Assembly (NCBI GenBank): GCA_029851965.1
Contig: JARKUW010000033.1
Span: 1-32,809 of the forward strand
Length of the DNA stretch: 32,809 bases
Reading direction: 5' to 3'
Source: Bacteroidota bacterium
Lineage (GTDB): Bacteria > Bacteroidota > Bacteroidia > Sphingobacteriales > Sphingobacteriaceae
The position numbers and the translations under genes were made by a program. The notes beneath the pieces were generated by a model. The model was given only the letters and a program-made list of their open reading frames with translations. It did not search any database and was not told where the DNA came from. This document shows, in pieces, positions 17,429 through 26,652 of the stretch; position 1 is the stretch's first letter, and every line of letters starts with the position of its first letter.

Positions 17429-18409
17429 TTACTTCGTTGCTTTCGCTTCTTCCTTCGCTTTCTTTTTGAAGAATCCTCTCAACAACCAGTTGCTCTGAAG
17501 CGCTTCCAGGTTTTCATCCAGTTTCTCACTGCTTGTCTTCAGGTTGTTCATGATTGCCCGGACCTGATCCGCAGTCTGCTGATCATTTAGAAGAAGCCCG
17601 GCTGCATTATCTGTTTGATTGAGTTTACCGGAGGCTTTATTCAGGTTCTCTGTTAAGATCGCGGCAGAACTCGCTGTTTTTTGCAATTCGGTAACCGATC
17701 TCTGCAAGCCAGCGAACACTGCTGTATCCGTAAGCAACTTGTCGGCCAGGCCACCATCTGTATTTAGCTTCCTGCTAAATGCATCCAGTTCTCTGGCCAT
17801 CCGGTCTGTAGAAGCAGTTGTTCGCTGAAGGTTGGCTACGATGGCCTTGAAATTTCCGGCAATCGCCTCGTCGGTTAATAATGCTCCTGCAGCACCTTTA
17901 CCCTCTACCAGGCTGCGTGACAACACCTTGAAATCGCTGGTAATGTCTACAAGGTTCTTGTTGTTCACCTGAAAAGTTTTCATAATATCATCCGTAGATA
18001 GCGTCCCCTGAACCTGTAGTTTGTCGCCATCCTCCACAAACGGGTACTTCGGATTACCACCTGTGATCACGATGATCTTATTTCCAATCAGCCCGTCCGA
18101 GCTAATGCTGGCTTTGGCGTCCTTGTGGATGTATTTATGCGCTTCTTCCTCAATGTTCAGGGTTACTTGAACCTGAGAGTTTCCATAAAACTGAATCTTT
18201 TTAATTGTACCGATCTTAACACCGGAATACCATACGTTATTGCCGGTTTTCAATCCCTGTATATCATCAAATACAACGTTTAAGGCAAAGCTTTTGACAA
18301 AAGCTTTGCGCTGCCCGCCAAGGGTGAAAATACCTACGATAAAGATAAGTAAGCCTAAAAATATAAAGATTCCTACCGTAATCTGTTTGCGGTTATCTGA
18401 TTGTGCCAT
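17429..18409 (-). CDS. mlaD: MlaD/MCE-family substrate-binding protein of a lipid ABC transporter
   Basis: N-terminal TM helix, then VVFDDIQGLKTGNNVWYSGVKIGTIKKIQFYGNSQVQVTLNIEE...ASISSDGLIGNKIIVITGG (MCE domain) and a coiled-coil C-terminus. Confidence 0.92.
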   Translation of the reverse strand: MAQSDNRKQITVGIFIFLGLLIFIVGIFTLGGQRKAFVKSFALNVVFDDIQGLKTGNNVWYSGVKIGTIKKIQFYGNSQVQVTLNIEEEAHKYIHKDAKASISSDGLIGNKIIVITGGNPKYPFVEDGDKLQVQGTLSTDDIMKTFQVNNKNLVDITSDFKVLSRSLVEGKGAAGALLTDEAIAGNFKAIVANLQRTTASTDRMARELDAFSRKLNTDGGLADKLLTDTAVFAGLQRSVTELQKTASSAAILTENLNKASGKLNQTDNAAGLLLNDQQTADQVRAIMNNLKTSSEKLDENLEALQSNWLLRGFFKKKAKEEAKATK

Positions 18410-18412
18410 GTG

Positions 18413-19186
18413 TTATTTGATAAAATTATAGTCGTAAAAAGGTTGAACCCTTTCATCATTCGTGTTAAATACTTCTTCAAAAGTGCCCTGGCGCTGAAAC
18501 TGTCCGTCCAGCAACATGGCAACCCGGTTTCCCACTGCCTTGGCGCAGGTTAAATCGTGTGTTATAATAATGGAACTGGTTTTAAAACGTTCCTGTACCT
18601 CATTAATCAAGCTATTAATTTCGATGCAGGTGATCGGATCCAGTCCTGCGGTTGGTTCGTCATACAGCATAATTTCCGGCCGAAGGATAAGCGTTCTTGC
18701 AATCCCGATCCGTTTCCGCTGCCCCCCGGATAATTCTGAAGGCATTTGGTTGATCGTATTTAGCAGCCCGACGGCATCCAGGGTTGATTCTACTGCATGC
18801 GCCACTTCAGCTTTCGTCAGATTTTTCTGGTTACGCACCAGCGGAAATTCAAGGTTCTGGCGGACCGTCATACTATCATACAAGGCACTGTTCTGAAAGG
18901 AGAAGCCGACCTGTAAGCGTAGTGCAAGAAGCTCTTTATAGGTAATCTCATCAACTGTGTTTCCCAGCACCTTAACCATGCCGGCATCCGGTGTAAGTAG
19001 GCCGATGATGATCTTAATTAAAACAGACTTACCTGTTCCTGATTTTCCGAGTACTACCAGATTTTCTCCACGGAACAGGTTGAGATCCACGCCCCTTAAC
19101 ACATGGAAGTTACCGAAGGATTTGTTCAATCCCCTGATCTCAATAACTTTTTCCGTAGTTGTATCTGTCAGTGGTTTTTGTGTCAT
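18413..19186 (-). CDS. mlaF: MlaF-type ABC transporter ATP-binding protein
   Basis: Walker A GKSGTGKSVLI, signature LSGGQRKRIGIARTL, Walker B IMLYDEPTAGLD, H-loop IITHD. Lies between the MlaE- and MlaD-like genes. Confidence 0.94.
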   Translation of the reverse strand: MTQKPLTDTTTEKVIEIRGLNKSFGNFHVLRGVDLNLFRGENLVVLGKSGTGKSVLIKIIIGLLTPDAGMVKVLGNTVDEITYKELLALRLQVGFSFQNSALYDSMTVRQNLEFPLVRNQKNLTKAEVAHAVESTLDAVGLLNTINQMPSELSGGQRKRIGIARTLILRPEIMLYDEPTAGLDPITCIEINSLINEVQERFKTSSIIITHDLTCAKAVGNRVAMLLDGQFQRQGTFEEVFNTNDERVQPFYDYNFIK

Positions 19187-19195
19187 GGTTGATGA

Positions 19196-20002
19196 TTAAG
19201 ATCTGAATAAACCGAAAAATTGTACGGAGACAACTTCTTCAATAAAAATAAGGAACATGGCGATGACGACAGCTGAGTTGGCGGCCTTACCAACACCCTC
19301 TGTACCTTTTTTCGAATTGTAACCCTGATAGCAGCCAACAATGCCTATCGTGAACCCAAACAGTATTGCTTTTATGGTAGAGGCTGTAAAATCCAGGAAT
19401 GTTATCTGCTCTAAACTTGCCTGAAAAAACAGCTTTGCACTTGTTCCTTCACTCATAGAGACATTCAGCAGGGCGCCCAATAGCCCCACAATCGCCGTAT
19501 AAAATGTAAGTATTGGAATGGTTATCGTTGCAGCGAGCACACGTGTGGCAACCAGAAATTTAAATGGGTTTGTTGCAGAAACTTCCATTGCGTCGATCTG
19601 TTCCGTCACCCGCATTGAACCAAGTTCTGCTCCGATACTGGAGCCAACCTTGCCGGCGGCAATCAATCCGGTAAGCAATGGTGCAAGCGTTCGCAACAAT
19701 GCGATGCCCACCAGCGAAGGCAGCCAGGAGGTGGCACCAAACTCTGCAAGAGAAGGTCTGGATTGTTTCGTAAAAACGACACCTGTGATAAAGCCGGTCG
19801 TGGAAATCAATAAGGCAGAGCGGTAGCCGATTTCATAGCACTGACGCAAGATCTCTTTTCCTTCATAGGGTGGAAGAAACGCTTCCTTGAAGAATCTTGC
19901 TATAAATTTATATACATCATAAAGGATAATGAATATACGCGAGAATTTTCCTGGTTTTTTTTCCTCTTGTTCTGCTACTTTCGAAGTTTCAATACGCTGC
20001 AT
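19196..20002 (-). CDS. mlaE: MlaE-family ABC transporter permease
   Basis: GYRSALLISTTGFITGVVFTKQSRPSLAEFGA, LLTGLIAAGKVGSSIGAELGSMRVTEQIDAMEV and GCYQGYNSKKGTEGVGKAANSAVV are MlaE hallmarks. Confidence 0.95.
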   Translation of the reverse strand: MQRIETSKVAEQEEKKPGKFSRIFIILYDVYKFIARFFKEAFLPPYEGKEILRQCYEIGYRSALLISTTGFITGVVFTKQSRPSLAEFGATSWLPSLVGIALLRTLAPLLTGLIAAGKVGSSIGAELGSMRVTEQIDAMEVSATNPFKFLVATRVLAATITIPILTFYTAIVGLLGALLNVSMSEGTSAKLFFQASLEQITFLDFTASTIKAILFGFTIGIVGCYQGYNSKKGTEGVGKAANSAVVIAMFLIFIEEVVSVQFFGLFRS

Positions 20003-20234
20003 TTATAGCTTAAGTTTATCTATATTCCTTTTACGCATGAAGCAAACCATGCGCCAAGAATCTGCAAATATATAACCTCCCCTGCAAAACATTGTAATCT
20101 GAGCATAATAAAGGCAGAGCTCTGGCAGACCCCGCTGTTTAAGCTCAGGCCAGTGTCGGTGTGACCAATATAAGGGCCGCCTTTTTTCGCTTAAAAGCTA
20201 TAAAAAGTGCATATTGCCGCATATTTATTTTCTC

Positions 20235-22328
20235 ATGACTAAGAACATATTTATTGCATCCGCAGAGCCCTATACAGGGAAATCTGTTGTGGCATTTGGG
20301 CTGATTAATATGCTGCTCGGCAAGACCCAGAAAGTAGGTTACTTTAAACCCATTATTGCACAGGAAGATTCGGAGCTTAAAGAACCCCATATTGATGCAT
20401 TGTTAGATTATTTCAATCTCCCCATCAATTATCCCGATACATTTGCATTTACACGACAGCAGGTTCTGCATCAGGGTGAATCGGAGAACAGGAGTGAGGT
20501 GATTGACACAATCATAAGAAAATATAAGAAGATCGAAGAAAATTACGACTTCACCGTAATTGAGGGGAGTGATTTTCTGGGTGAAGGAATTGCTTTCGAG
20601 TTTGAATCGAACGTACTTATTGCCAAAAACCTCGCTGCGCCGGTCATTATTGTAATCACCGGTGATCAGAAAACAACTGCACAGGTTGTAAACACGGCCA
20701 TAAACATCTACCGGAACTTCCTTTCGCGGGATGTACAGGTGCTCGGCGTCATTGCCAACATGGTCCACCCGGACTACGCTGATGACATCAGAGAACTTCT
20801 TGCGGCACAGCTTCCGCCGGAGCTAATCGTAACGGTAATCCCGATCGAGACCGCACTTCAAAGCCCGACAATGAGCGAAATTACGGCGGCGCTGCAGGCA
20901 AACGTGCTCTTCGGAGAAGATCTGATGGCCAGCCAGGTCGACAACTTCGTAACCGGTGCCATGATGCTGCCGAATTTTTTAAACCACATCAAGGAAAATG
21001 TACTGATCGTGACGCCTGGCGACCGCGGAGATATTATCATTGGTGCCCTTCAGGCCAACCAGTCCACAAGCTATCCAAAAGTAGCGGGAATTGTGCTGAC
21101 GGCAGGGAGCATACCCGATGCCCCCATCATCCGGCTTATTGAAGGATTGCAGACAGTTATTCCAATTATTTCCGTCACAACGGGAACCTTTGAAACCAGC
21201 AATGCAATCGGCTCCATTCACTCCCGCATTACAAAAGACAACAAGAAGAAAATTGAACTCGCCATCAATATCTTTGAGAAGTATGTAGATCTCAAAGCAC
21301 TTGATGATAAGATCATTACCTTCCAGTCGGAAGGTATTACCCCGCATATGTTCCAGTACCAGCTGGTAAAGCGCGCCAAGAGCCTGAAAAAGCACATTGT
21401 GCTTCCAGAAGGCAATGACGACAGGATACTCAAGGCTGCAGCGCGCCTGATCGGTCAGGATCTTGTAGACCTTACCATCTTGGGGGACCCGAATGAAATC
21501 GGACTCGCTATAAAGCGTCTGGGAATAGCGTTGGACATAAACGCCATTCATGTGATCGATCCAAGAAACTCCCATCACTATGAGGAATATGTAGAAACCC
21601 TTTACGAGCTCAGGAAAAATAAAAACGTGAACATGGAAATGGCACGGGACATGATGACCGATGTATCCTACTTCGGAACCATGATGGTGTACAAGGGGCA
21701 TGCAGATGGGATGGTATCCGGAGCAGTACACACCACCCAGCACACCATCCGGCCGGCACTTCAGTTTATTAAAACCAGGCCTGGTGTATCTGTTGTTTCC
21801 TCTGTATTTTTCATGTGTCTGCCGGAAAGGGTAGCGGTCTTTGGAGATTGTGCCGTCAATCCAAATCCTACAGCCACGGAGCTGGCGGAAATCGCCATTT
21901 CCTCTGCCGAAAGTAGCCTCCGTTTTGGCATTGAGCCCCGGGTGGCGATGCTTTCTTATTCATCCGGAAGTTCTGGTGCCGGTGAGGACGTAGAGCGGGT
22001 ACGGGAGGCAACGTCCATTGTACGGGAAAGAAGGCCCGACCTGAAAATTGAAGGTCCGATCCAATACGATGCAGCTGTGGATCCGGCGGTCGGCCAGCAG
22101 AAGATGCCGGGATCTGACGTCGCTGGAAGGGCCAGTGTGCTGATTTTCCCTGATCTCAACACCGGAAACAATACTTACAAAGCTGTGCAGCGCGAAACCG
22201 GGGCACTTGCCATCGGACCAATGTTACAGGGCTTGAATAAGCCGATTAATGATCTGAGCAGGGGCTGCACGGTAGACGACATATTCAATACGGTGGTCAT
22301 TACGGCCATTCAATGTCAGGACATATAG
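20235..22328 (+). CDS. pta: Phosphate acetyltransferase with N-terminal DRTGG/BioD-like regulatory domain
   Basis: N-terminal FIASAEPYTGKSVVAFGLINML. C-terminal PTA domain with HIVLPEGNDDRILKAAARL, MMTDVSYFGTMMVYKGHADGMVSGAVHTTQHTIRPALQ and FPDLNTGNNTYKAVQR. The start at 20235 is preferred. Confidence 0.96.
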   Translation: MTKNIFIASAEPYTGKSVVAFGLINMLLGKTQKVGYFKPIIAQEDSELKEPHIDALLDYFNLPINYPDTFAFTRQQVLHQGESENRSEVIDTIIRKYKKIEENYDFTVIEGSDFLGEGIAFEFESNVLIAKNLAAPVIIVITGDQKTTAQVVNTAINIYRNFLSRDVQVLGVIANMVHPDYADDIRELLAAQLPPELIVTVIPIETALQSPTMSEITAALQANVLFGEDLMASQVDNFVTGAMMLPNFLNHIKENVLIVTPGDRGDIIIGALQANQSTSYPKVAGIVLTAGSIPDAPIIRLIEGLQTVIPIISVTTGTFETSNAIGSIHSRITKDNKKKIELAINIFEKYVDLKALDDKIITFQSEGITPHMFQYQLVKRAKSLKKHIVLPEGNDDRILKAAARLIGQDLVDLTILGDPNEIGLAIKRLGIALDINAIHVIDPRNSHHYEEYVETLYELRKNKNVNMEMARDMMTDVSYFGTMMVYKGHADGMVSGAVHTTQHTIRPALQFIKTRPGVSVVSSVFFMCLPERVAVFGDCAVNPNPTATELAEIAISSAESSLRFGIEPRVAMLSYSSGSSGAGEDVERVREATSIVRERRPDLKIEGPIQYDAAVDPAVGQQKMPGSDVAGRASVLIFPDLNTGNNTYKAVQRETGALAIGPMLQGLNKPINDLSRGCTVDDIFNTVVITAIQCQDI

Positions 22329-22350
22329 AAATTTTATATACACCATCTTA

Positions 22351-23502
22351 ATGAAGATACTTGTTATCAATTCAGGAAGTAGCTCGCTTAAATATCAGCT
22401 ATTTCAAATGCCAACAAATGAAGCCATTTATACCGGCCTGGTCGAGCGTATCGGCCTGCCAGGTTCCGAGATAAGCAATCATGGGGACGCCCTTAAAAAC
22501 GTATTGTCTTCCCTGCTGGCAACCGGGATTATCTCTGGTCCGGAAGATATAATCGCCGTAGGCCATCGTGTTGTTCACGGAGGAGAGTATTTCTCAGGTG
22601 CAACCGTCATCACCGAAGAGGTGAAAGCGCAGATCAAGTCGTTGTTTCCGCTGGCTCCCCTGCACAACCAGGTGAGCTATAACTGCATAGAAGTCGCGGA
22701 AAAAACCTTTCCCGATGCACAGCAGATTGCCGTTTTTGACACCTCCTTTCACCACACCCTTCCTGAATATGCTTTCCGCTATGCGATCCCCAAATTGTAT
22801 TACACGGACCTGGGGGTTCGGGTATATGGATTTCACGGAACAAGCCATAAGTACGTTAGCCAACGGGCAGCAGCTTACCTCAACAATCCGGATGCAAAGA
22901 TAATCAGTATACACCTGGGCAATGGCTGCAGTATGGCTGCCATAAAGGCCGGTAAATCGATAGATACGAGCATGGGCTTCAGTCCGCTTAGCGGCTTGAT
23001 GATGGGTACCCGTTCCGGCGATATCGATCCTTCTGTGATCTTTCACCTCTTTGATCAGGGTGATTTTACACCGCAGAAAGTAAATAACCTGCTGAATAAA
23101 CAATCTGGTTTACTCGGCGTTGCGGGTTTCAATGATATGCGTGATGTACACAAAGCGGCGGCAGCAGGAAGCGAGGAGGCTAAGCTTGCACTTCAGCTCT
23201 ATGCATATCGTGTCAAGAAATATATTGGTGCTTATGCTGCGGTGCTAAATGGGGTAGATGCGGTCATATTTACCGGGGGCGCAGGCGAGAACGATAAGCT
23301 TATGCGTGCAGCGGTATGTGCAGAGCTGGATTACCTTGGCATCAGCTTCCATGCGGAGCAAAATACAGAGGGAAAGGGCAAGTTGTTTGAAATCAATACG
23401 ATCAGCTCCAAAGTAAAGGTGCTGGTTATTCAAACCAATGAGGAGTGTGAAATTGCAAACCAATGTTACAGTTTGCTCAGCTACACTGCGCATCAAAATT
23501 AA
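22351..23502 (+). CDS. ackA: Acetate kinase
   Basis: MKILVINSGSSSLKYQLF, GHRVVHGGEYF, YGFHGTSHKYVS, SIHLGNGCSMAAIK, DTSMGFSPLSGLMMGTRSGDIDPS and IFTGGAGEND. Directly downstream of pta. Confidence 0.98.
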   Translation: MKILVINSGSSSLKYQLFQMPTNEAIYTGLVERIGLPGSEISNHGDALKNVLSSLLATGIISGPEDIIAVGHRVVHGGEYFSGATVITEEVKAQIKSLFPLAPLHNQVSYNCIEVAEKTFPDAQQIAVFDTSFHHTLPEYAFRYAIPKLYYTDLGVRVYGFHGTSHKYVSQRAAAYLNNPDAKIISIHLGNGCSMAAIKAGKSIDTSMGFSPLSGLMMGTRSGDIDPSVIFHLFDQGDFTPQKVNNLLNKQSGLLGVAGFNDMRDVHKAAAAGSEEAKLALQLYAYRVKKYIGAYAAVLNGVDAVIFTGGAGENDKLMRAAVCAELDYLGISFHAEQNTEGKGKLFEINTISSKVKVLVIQTNEECEIANQCYSLLSYTAHQN

Positions 23503-23688
23503 GGTGCTTTATCTACGCGGGTAAATGCCTGAATCGGATGTGAATGACGATGCATGAATATGAGCTGCGTTCTCCTGCTGCCGTTAAACTGGAAATGAAT
23601 AGCAATGAACACAACTTAATCGTACGGTCCGCAAGAAACAATGCATATACGCTTATAAACCAAAATCCCCGGCAATAAATCTATACTT

Positions 23689-24978
23689 ATGAAAAATATC
23701 CTTAAGAACGCTACAGTATTGCTGATGTTCCTGTCGGCGATCGGTGCATCTGCTTATGCACAAACCAGCAAGAAGGCGATACCTGTTCAGGTTGAAAAGA
23801 CTGCAGATGGTTTTACGCTCTCCAGGGCCGGCAAGCCTTATTTCATTAAAGGTGCTGGCGGAACATCAAATATGGATAGATTAAAGGCCTATGGGGGCAA
23901 CTCTGTACGGACGTGGGGCACTCAGAATGGAGACAAAGTTCTGGATGAGGCGGAGCGCCTCGGATTAACCGTGACCATGGGGCTGGATGTCGCACGCGAA
24001 CGGCATGGATTTAACTACGACGATGCAGCGGCGGTAAAAAGACAACTGGAAACGTTGCGGAAGGAAGTTCGGAAATACAAGGGTTACCCTGCCTTATTGG
24101 TCTGGGGTATAGGCAATGAGTTGAACCTGGACTACAGGAACCCGAAGGTTTGGGATGCAGTGAATGACATTGCAAAAATGATTCATGAAGAAGATCCAAA
24201 CCATCCGGCAACAACCATGCTTGCCGGCATTAATCCAAAAGAGGTCAATCACATTAAAACGCAGTGTCCGGATCTGGATCTGTTGTCCGTACAGGTATAT
24301 GGCGGATTGGCAAAAGTACCCGGGCAGTTGAACTCAACGGGTTGGGACCGTGCCTATATGGTAACAGAGTGGGGTCCGACAGGACACTGGGAATGTCCCG
24401 TCACACCGTGGAAGGCACCCATTGAAGAAACCAGCAGTGAGAAGGCTACTGTTTATAAAACCAGATACGAAGCTGCGATTGCAAAAGACAAAAGCTGTCT
24501 GGGATCCTACGTTTTCCTTTGGGGCCAGAAACAGGAAAGAACGCCAACCTGGTACGGACTGTTCACAGAAGCAGGGGAAGAATCTGAAGTTGTAGATGTA
24601 ATGCAGTACGAGTGGACAGGGAACTGGCCTTCGAACCGTGCTCCGCATGTAAGCGCATTCACCCTGGCAGGTAAGAAAGCACTGGATTTCGTTTACCTTA
24701 GTCCGGGAAAGACCTACCCGGCAGTGGTATCTGTGACAGACCCCGATGGTGACAAGCTAACCACCAGATGGGAGCTGCTGCACGAAGCAACGGATCTGAG
24801 CCAGGGAGGAGACCGGGAAAGCAGGCCGGCAAGCATCCCCGGCTTACTAAAAAGCAAAAACATGAAAAATGCAATGTTCACAGCGCCGGAAAAGACTGGC
24901 GCGTATCGCCTGTTTGTTTATGTTTCCGATGGCAACAACAACGTTGCTACAGCCAATATTCCGTTCTATGTTAAGTAG
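23689..24978 (+). CDS. Secreted glycoside hydrolase, GH2 TIM-barrel-like (clan A)
   Basis: Signal peptide ending SAYAQ. FIKGAGGTSNMDRLKAYGGNSVRTWG, YKGYPALLVWGIGNELNLDY (candidate acid/base Glu), AYMVTEWGPTGHWE (candidate nucleophile Glu), and a C-terminal Ig-like domain. Confidence 0.8.
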   Translation: MKNILKNATVLLMFLSAIGASAYAQTSKKAIPVQVEKTADGFTLSRAGKPYFIKGAGGTSNMDRLKAYGGNSVRTWGTQNGDKVLDEAERLGLTVTMGLDVARERHGFNYDDAAAVKRQLETLRKEVRKYKGYPALLVWGIGNELNLDYRNPKVWDAVNDIAKMIHEEDPNHPATTMLAGINPKEVNHIKTQCPDLDLLSVQVYGGLAKVPGQLNSTGWDRAYMVTEWGPTGHWECPVTPWKAPIEETSSEKATVYKTRYEAAIAKDKSCLGSYVFLWGQKQERTPTWYGLFTEAGEESEVVDVMQYEWTGNWPSNRAPHVSAFTLAGKKALDFVYLSPGKTYPAVVSVTDPDGDKLTTRWELLHEATDLSQGGDRESRPASIPGLLKSKNMKNAMFTAPEKTGAYRLFVYVSDGNNNVATANIPFYVK

Positions 24979-25095
24979 GGATTAGTTCATTACCACCCTA
25001 TCGTCATGCCGTCAATAACAATTTGTAATTTTTCGGATGTATTGTTTGGATCGAATCTAAATAATGGCAATCTTTGTAAACAACCAACACGGTAC

Positions 25096-25461
25096 ATGAA
25101 GTTTAAATCAGAAATTCCAGCTCACAATTGGAACAAAGTATATGGGAACCAGGCCGGAACGATCTATCAATCGGATTCAGAAAGCTGCTGGTACATCGAT
25201 TTCGCAGGAAAGGTCGCCAGGTTCGACTACAGAAATATACTTAAGCTGAAAAAAGCCGTTTACCAGATTGATATAGAGGAACTCCTGCTGGATACATCGA
25301 AGTCCGGAGACCTCGAAATCATCTTTATTTGTGCATGCGATCACTGCTATGTTTTATCCATTCTGGAGATCATCTCGCTAAAGGATCTGCTTCAGGGAAC
25401 CTTTGTAATGCTCGAACTCAACCACATCCTTAGAGACCGCCTGCACCGGGTAGCCGTTTAA
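25096..25461 (+). CDS. Hypothetical protein, 121 aa
   Basis: Coherent ORF MKFKSEIPAHNWNKVYGNQAGTIYQSDSESCWYIDFAGKVARFDYRNILKLKKAVYQIDIEELL... The listed start at 25006 runs into a low-coding-quality 5' extension. No family recognised. Confidence 0.6.
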   Translation: MKFKSEIPAHNWNKVYGNQAGTIYQSDSESCWYIDFAGKVARFDYRNILKLKKAVYQIDIEELLLDTSKSGDLEIIFICACDHCYVLSILEIISLKDLLQGTFVMLELNHILRDRLHRVAV

Positions 25462-25557
25462 ATATCTTTAGACTTGTTCTATATACGCTGAATAGTTTGT
25501 AAATACCAAATTGTAGCACCATTTTTGGTTACTATCATTTACTAAATCTATAAGGAT

Positions 25558-26091
25558 ATGAAAGATATTATGCGTGTTAAATGTTTACTTTCCACAGAAG
25601 TGGAAATGTTAATCAATCAACAAATAAAAAAAGAAGCTTATTCTTCTGCGATTTACCTTTCAATGGCATCCTGGTGTAACCGGAATGGGTTTGATTACTC
25701 GGCAGATTATTTTTTCAAACAGGCAGAGGAAGAGAGACATCATCAGTTGAAGTTCTTTAAATATGTACTCGATATGGGTGGAAATGCGGTTTCACCGGAA
25801 ATCACCAATGTGAAGTCCGAGTACAACTCATTCAGAGAGGTGTTTGAAGAGGCGCTGGAGCAAGAAATTAACATCACACAGTCGATTAAAAACATCGCGG
25901 CGAATTGCATGAAAGAAGCGGATTTTGTGACCATTGAATTCTTAAACTGGTTCTTCAGGGAGCAAAGGGAAGAGGAATACAAAGCCAGACGTGCACTTGA
26001 ACTGTTTGACGTAATTGGTGAAGAAGGTACAGGCAGATGGGAAATTGACAAGCATGTTGGTAAAATTGAGTACACCAGCGAAGCGGAATAA
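25558..26091 (+). CDS. ftnA: Ferritin
   Basis: EAYSSAIYLSMASWCNRNGFDYSADYFFKQAEEERHHQLKFFKYVLDMGG (ferroxidase ligands E, EE..H), INITQSIKNIA and FLNWFFREQREEEYKA. Start may be the internal ATG at MRVKCLLS. Confidence 0.94.
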   Translation: MKDIMRVKCLLSTEVEMLINQQIKKEAYSSAIYLSMASWCNRNGFDYSADYFFKQAEEERHHQLKFFKYVLDMGGNAVSPEITNVKSEYNSFREVFEEALEQEINITQSIKNIAANCMKEADFVTIEFLNWFFREQREEEYKARRALELFDVIGEEGTGRWEIDKHVGKIEYTSEAE

Positions 26092-26101
26092 ATAAATTAC
26101 T

Positions 26102-26242
26102 TTGTCCAAGAAAGATAAGTCTGAGAAAAAGGACGCTAAAAAAGGTCCTAAAATAAAGAAGCTTAAAAAGAAGTGCTGTGAAAAGTATAAAAAGGGGAAA
26201 CGGTGTAAAAACTGTCCCCTTAACCCCTTACTATTCGCATAG
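26102..26242 (+). CDS. Lys/Cys-rich 46-aa mini-protein (not in the supplied ORF track; TTG or upstream ATT start)
   Basis: Frame reads (L/M)SKKDKSEKKDAKKGPKIKKLKKKCCEKYKKGKRCKNCPLNPLLFA*. In-frame stop TAA at 26093..26095, so the ORF must begin between 26096 and 26102, about 10 nt after the ferritin stop. Confidence 0.55.
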   Translation: MSKKDKSEKKDAKKGPKIKKLKKKCCEKYKKGKRCKNCPLNPLLFA

Positions 26243-26286
26243 ATAATATGCTGCGTCCCCCGCAGAAATAAATAATGCTGCTCCGC

Positions 26287-26532
26287 TTAGCGTCTCTTCG
26301 CACGGGCGGCTACGTTTTCTCTCAATGAATGTTTCAAGCTGTCTTTAAGGTTTTCCAGCAGATTTAAATTATTCTCTGCATTATCGGCGATGGAGTCGCC
26401 CAGGTTTGTGAAAAACAAGTCTACTTTTCTCCGGGAGGTTCTTCCCTTGCCAGGGGCCATCAGTACTCCTAAAAATGCGCCAACAGCTAACCCCGTTACT
26501 ATGTTCACAATCACTCTTGAATTGTCTTTCAT
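26287..26532 (-). CDS. YtxH-domain small membrane protein
   Basis: VNIVTGLAVGAFLGVLMAPGKGRTSRRKVDLFFTNLGDSI: the TM helix plus LxAPxxGxxxR motif of YtxH/GvpP-like proteins. Confidence 0.85.
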   Translation of the reverse strand: MKDNSRVIVNIVTGLAVGAFLGVLMAPGKGRTSRRKVDLFFTNLGDSIADNAENNLNLLENLKDSLKHSLRENVAARAKRR

Positions 26533-26652
26533 CTTTACTTTTAAAATTCAAAAAACTGAAGCCGAGTCGCTGCAGCGGTTTGTATAAAGCAATTTTCAGA
26601 CCAATCTAAAGTGGTAAATGGTCGTTTATCGCTTCTGCTGGCGTTTATTCCC

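Noticed and set aside
25470-25558. Bacteroidota-type promoter (-33 TTG / -7 TAnnTTTG) upstream of ferritin, around ACTTGTTC...AATAGTTTGTAAA
   Set aside because: The -7 element matches only with a one-base gap. Not strong enough to report without transcript start data.
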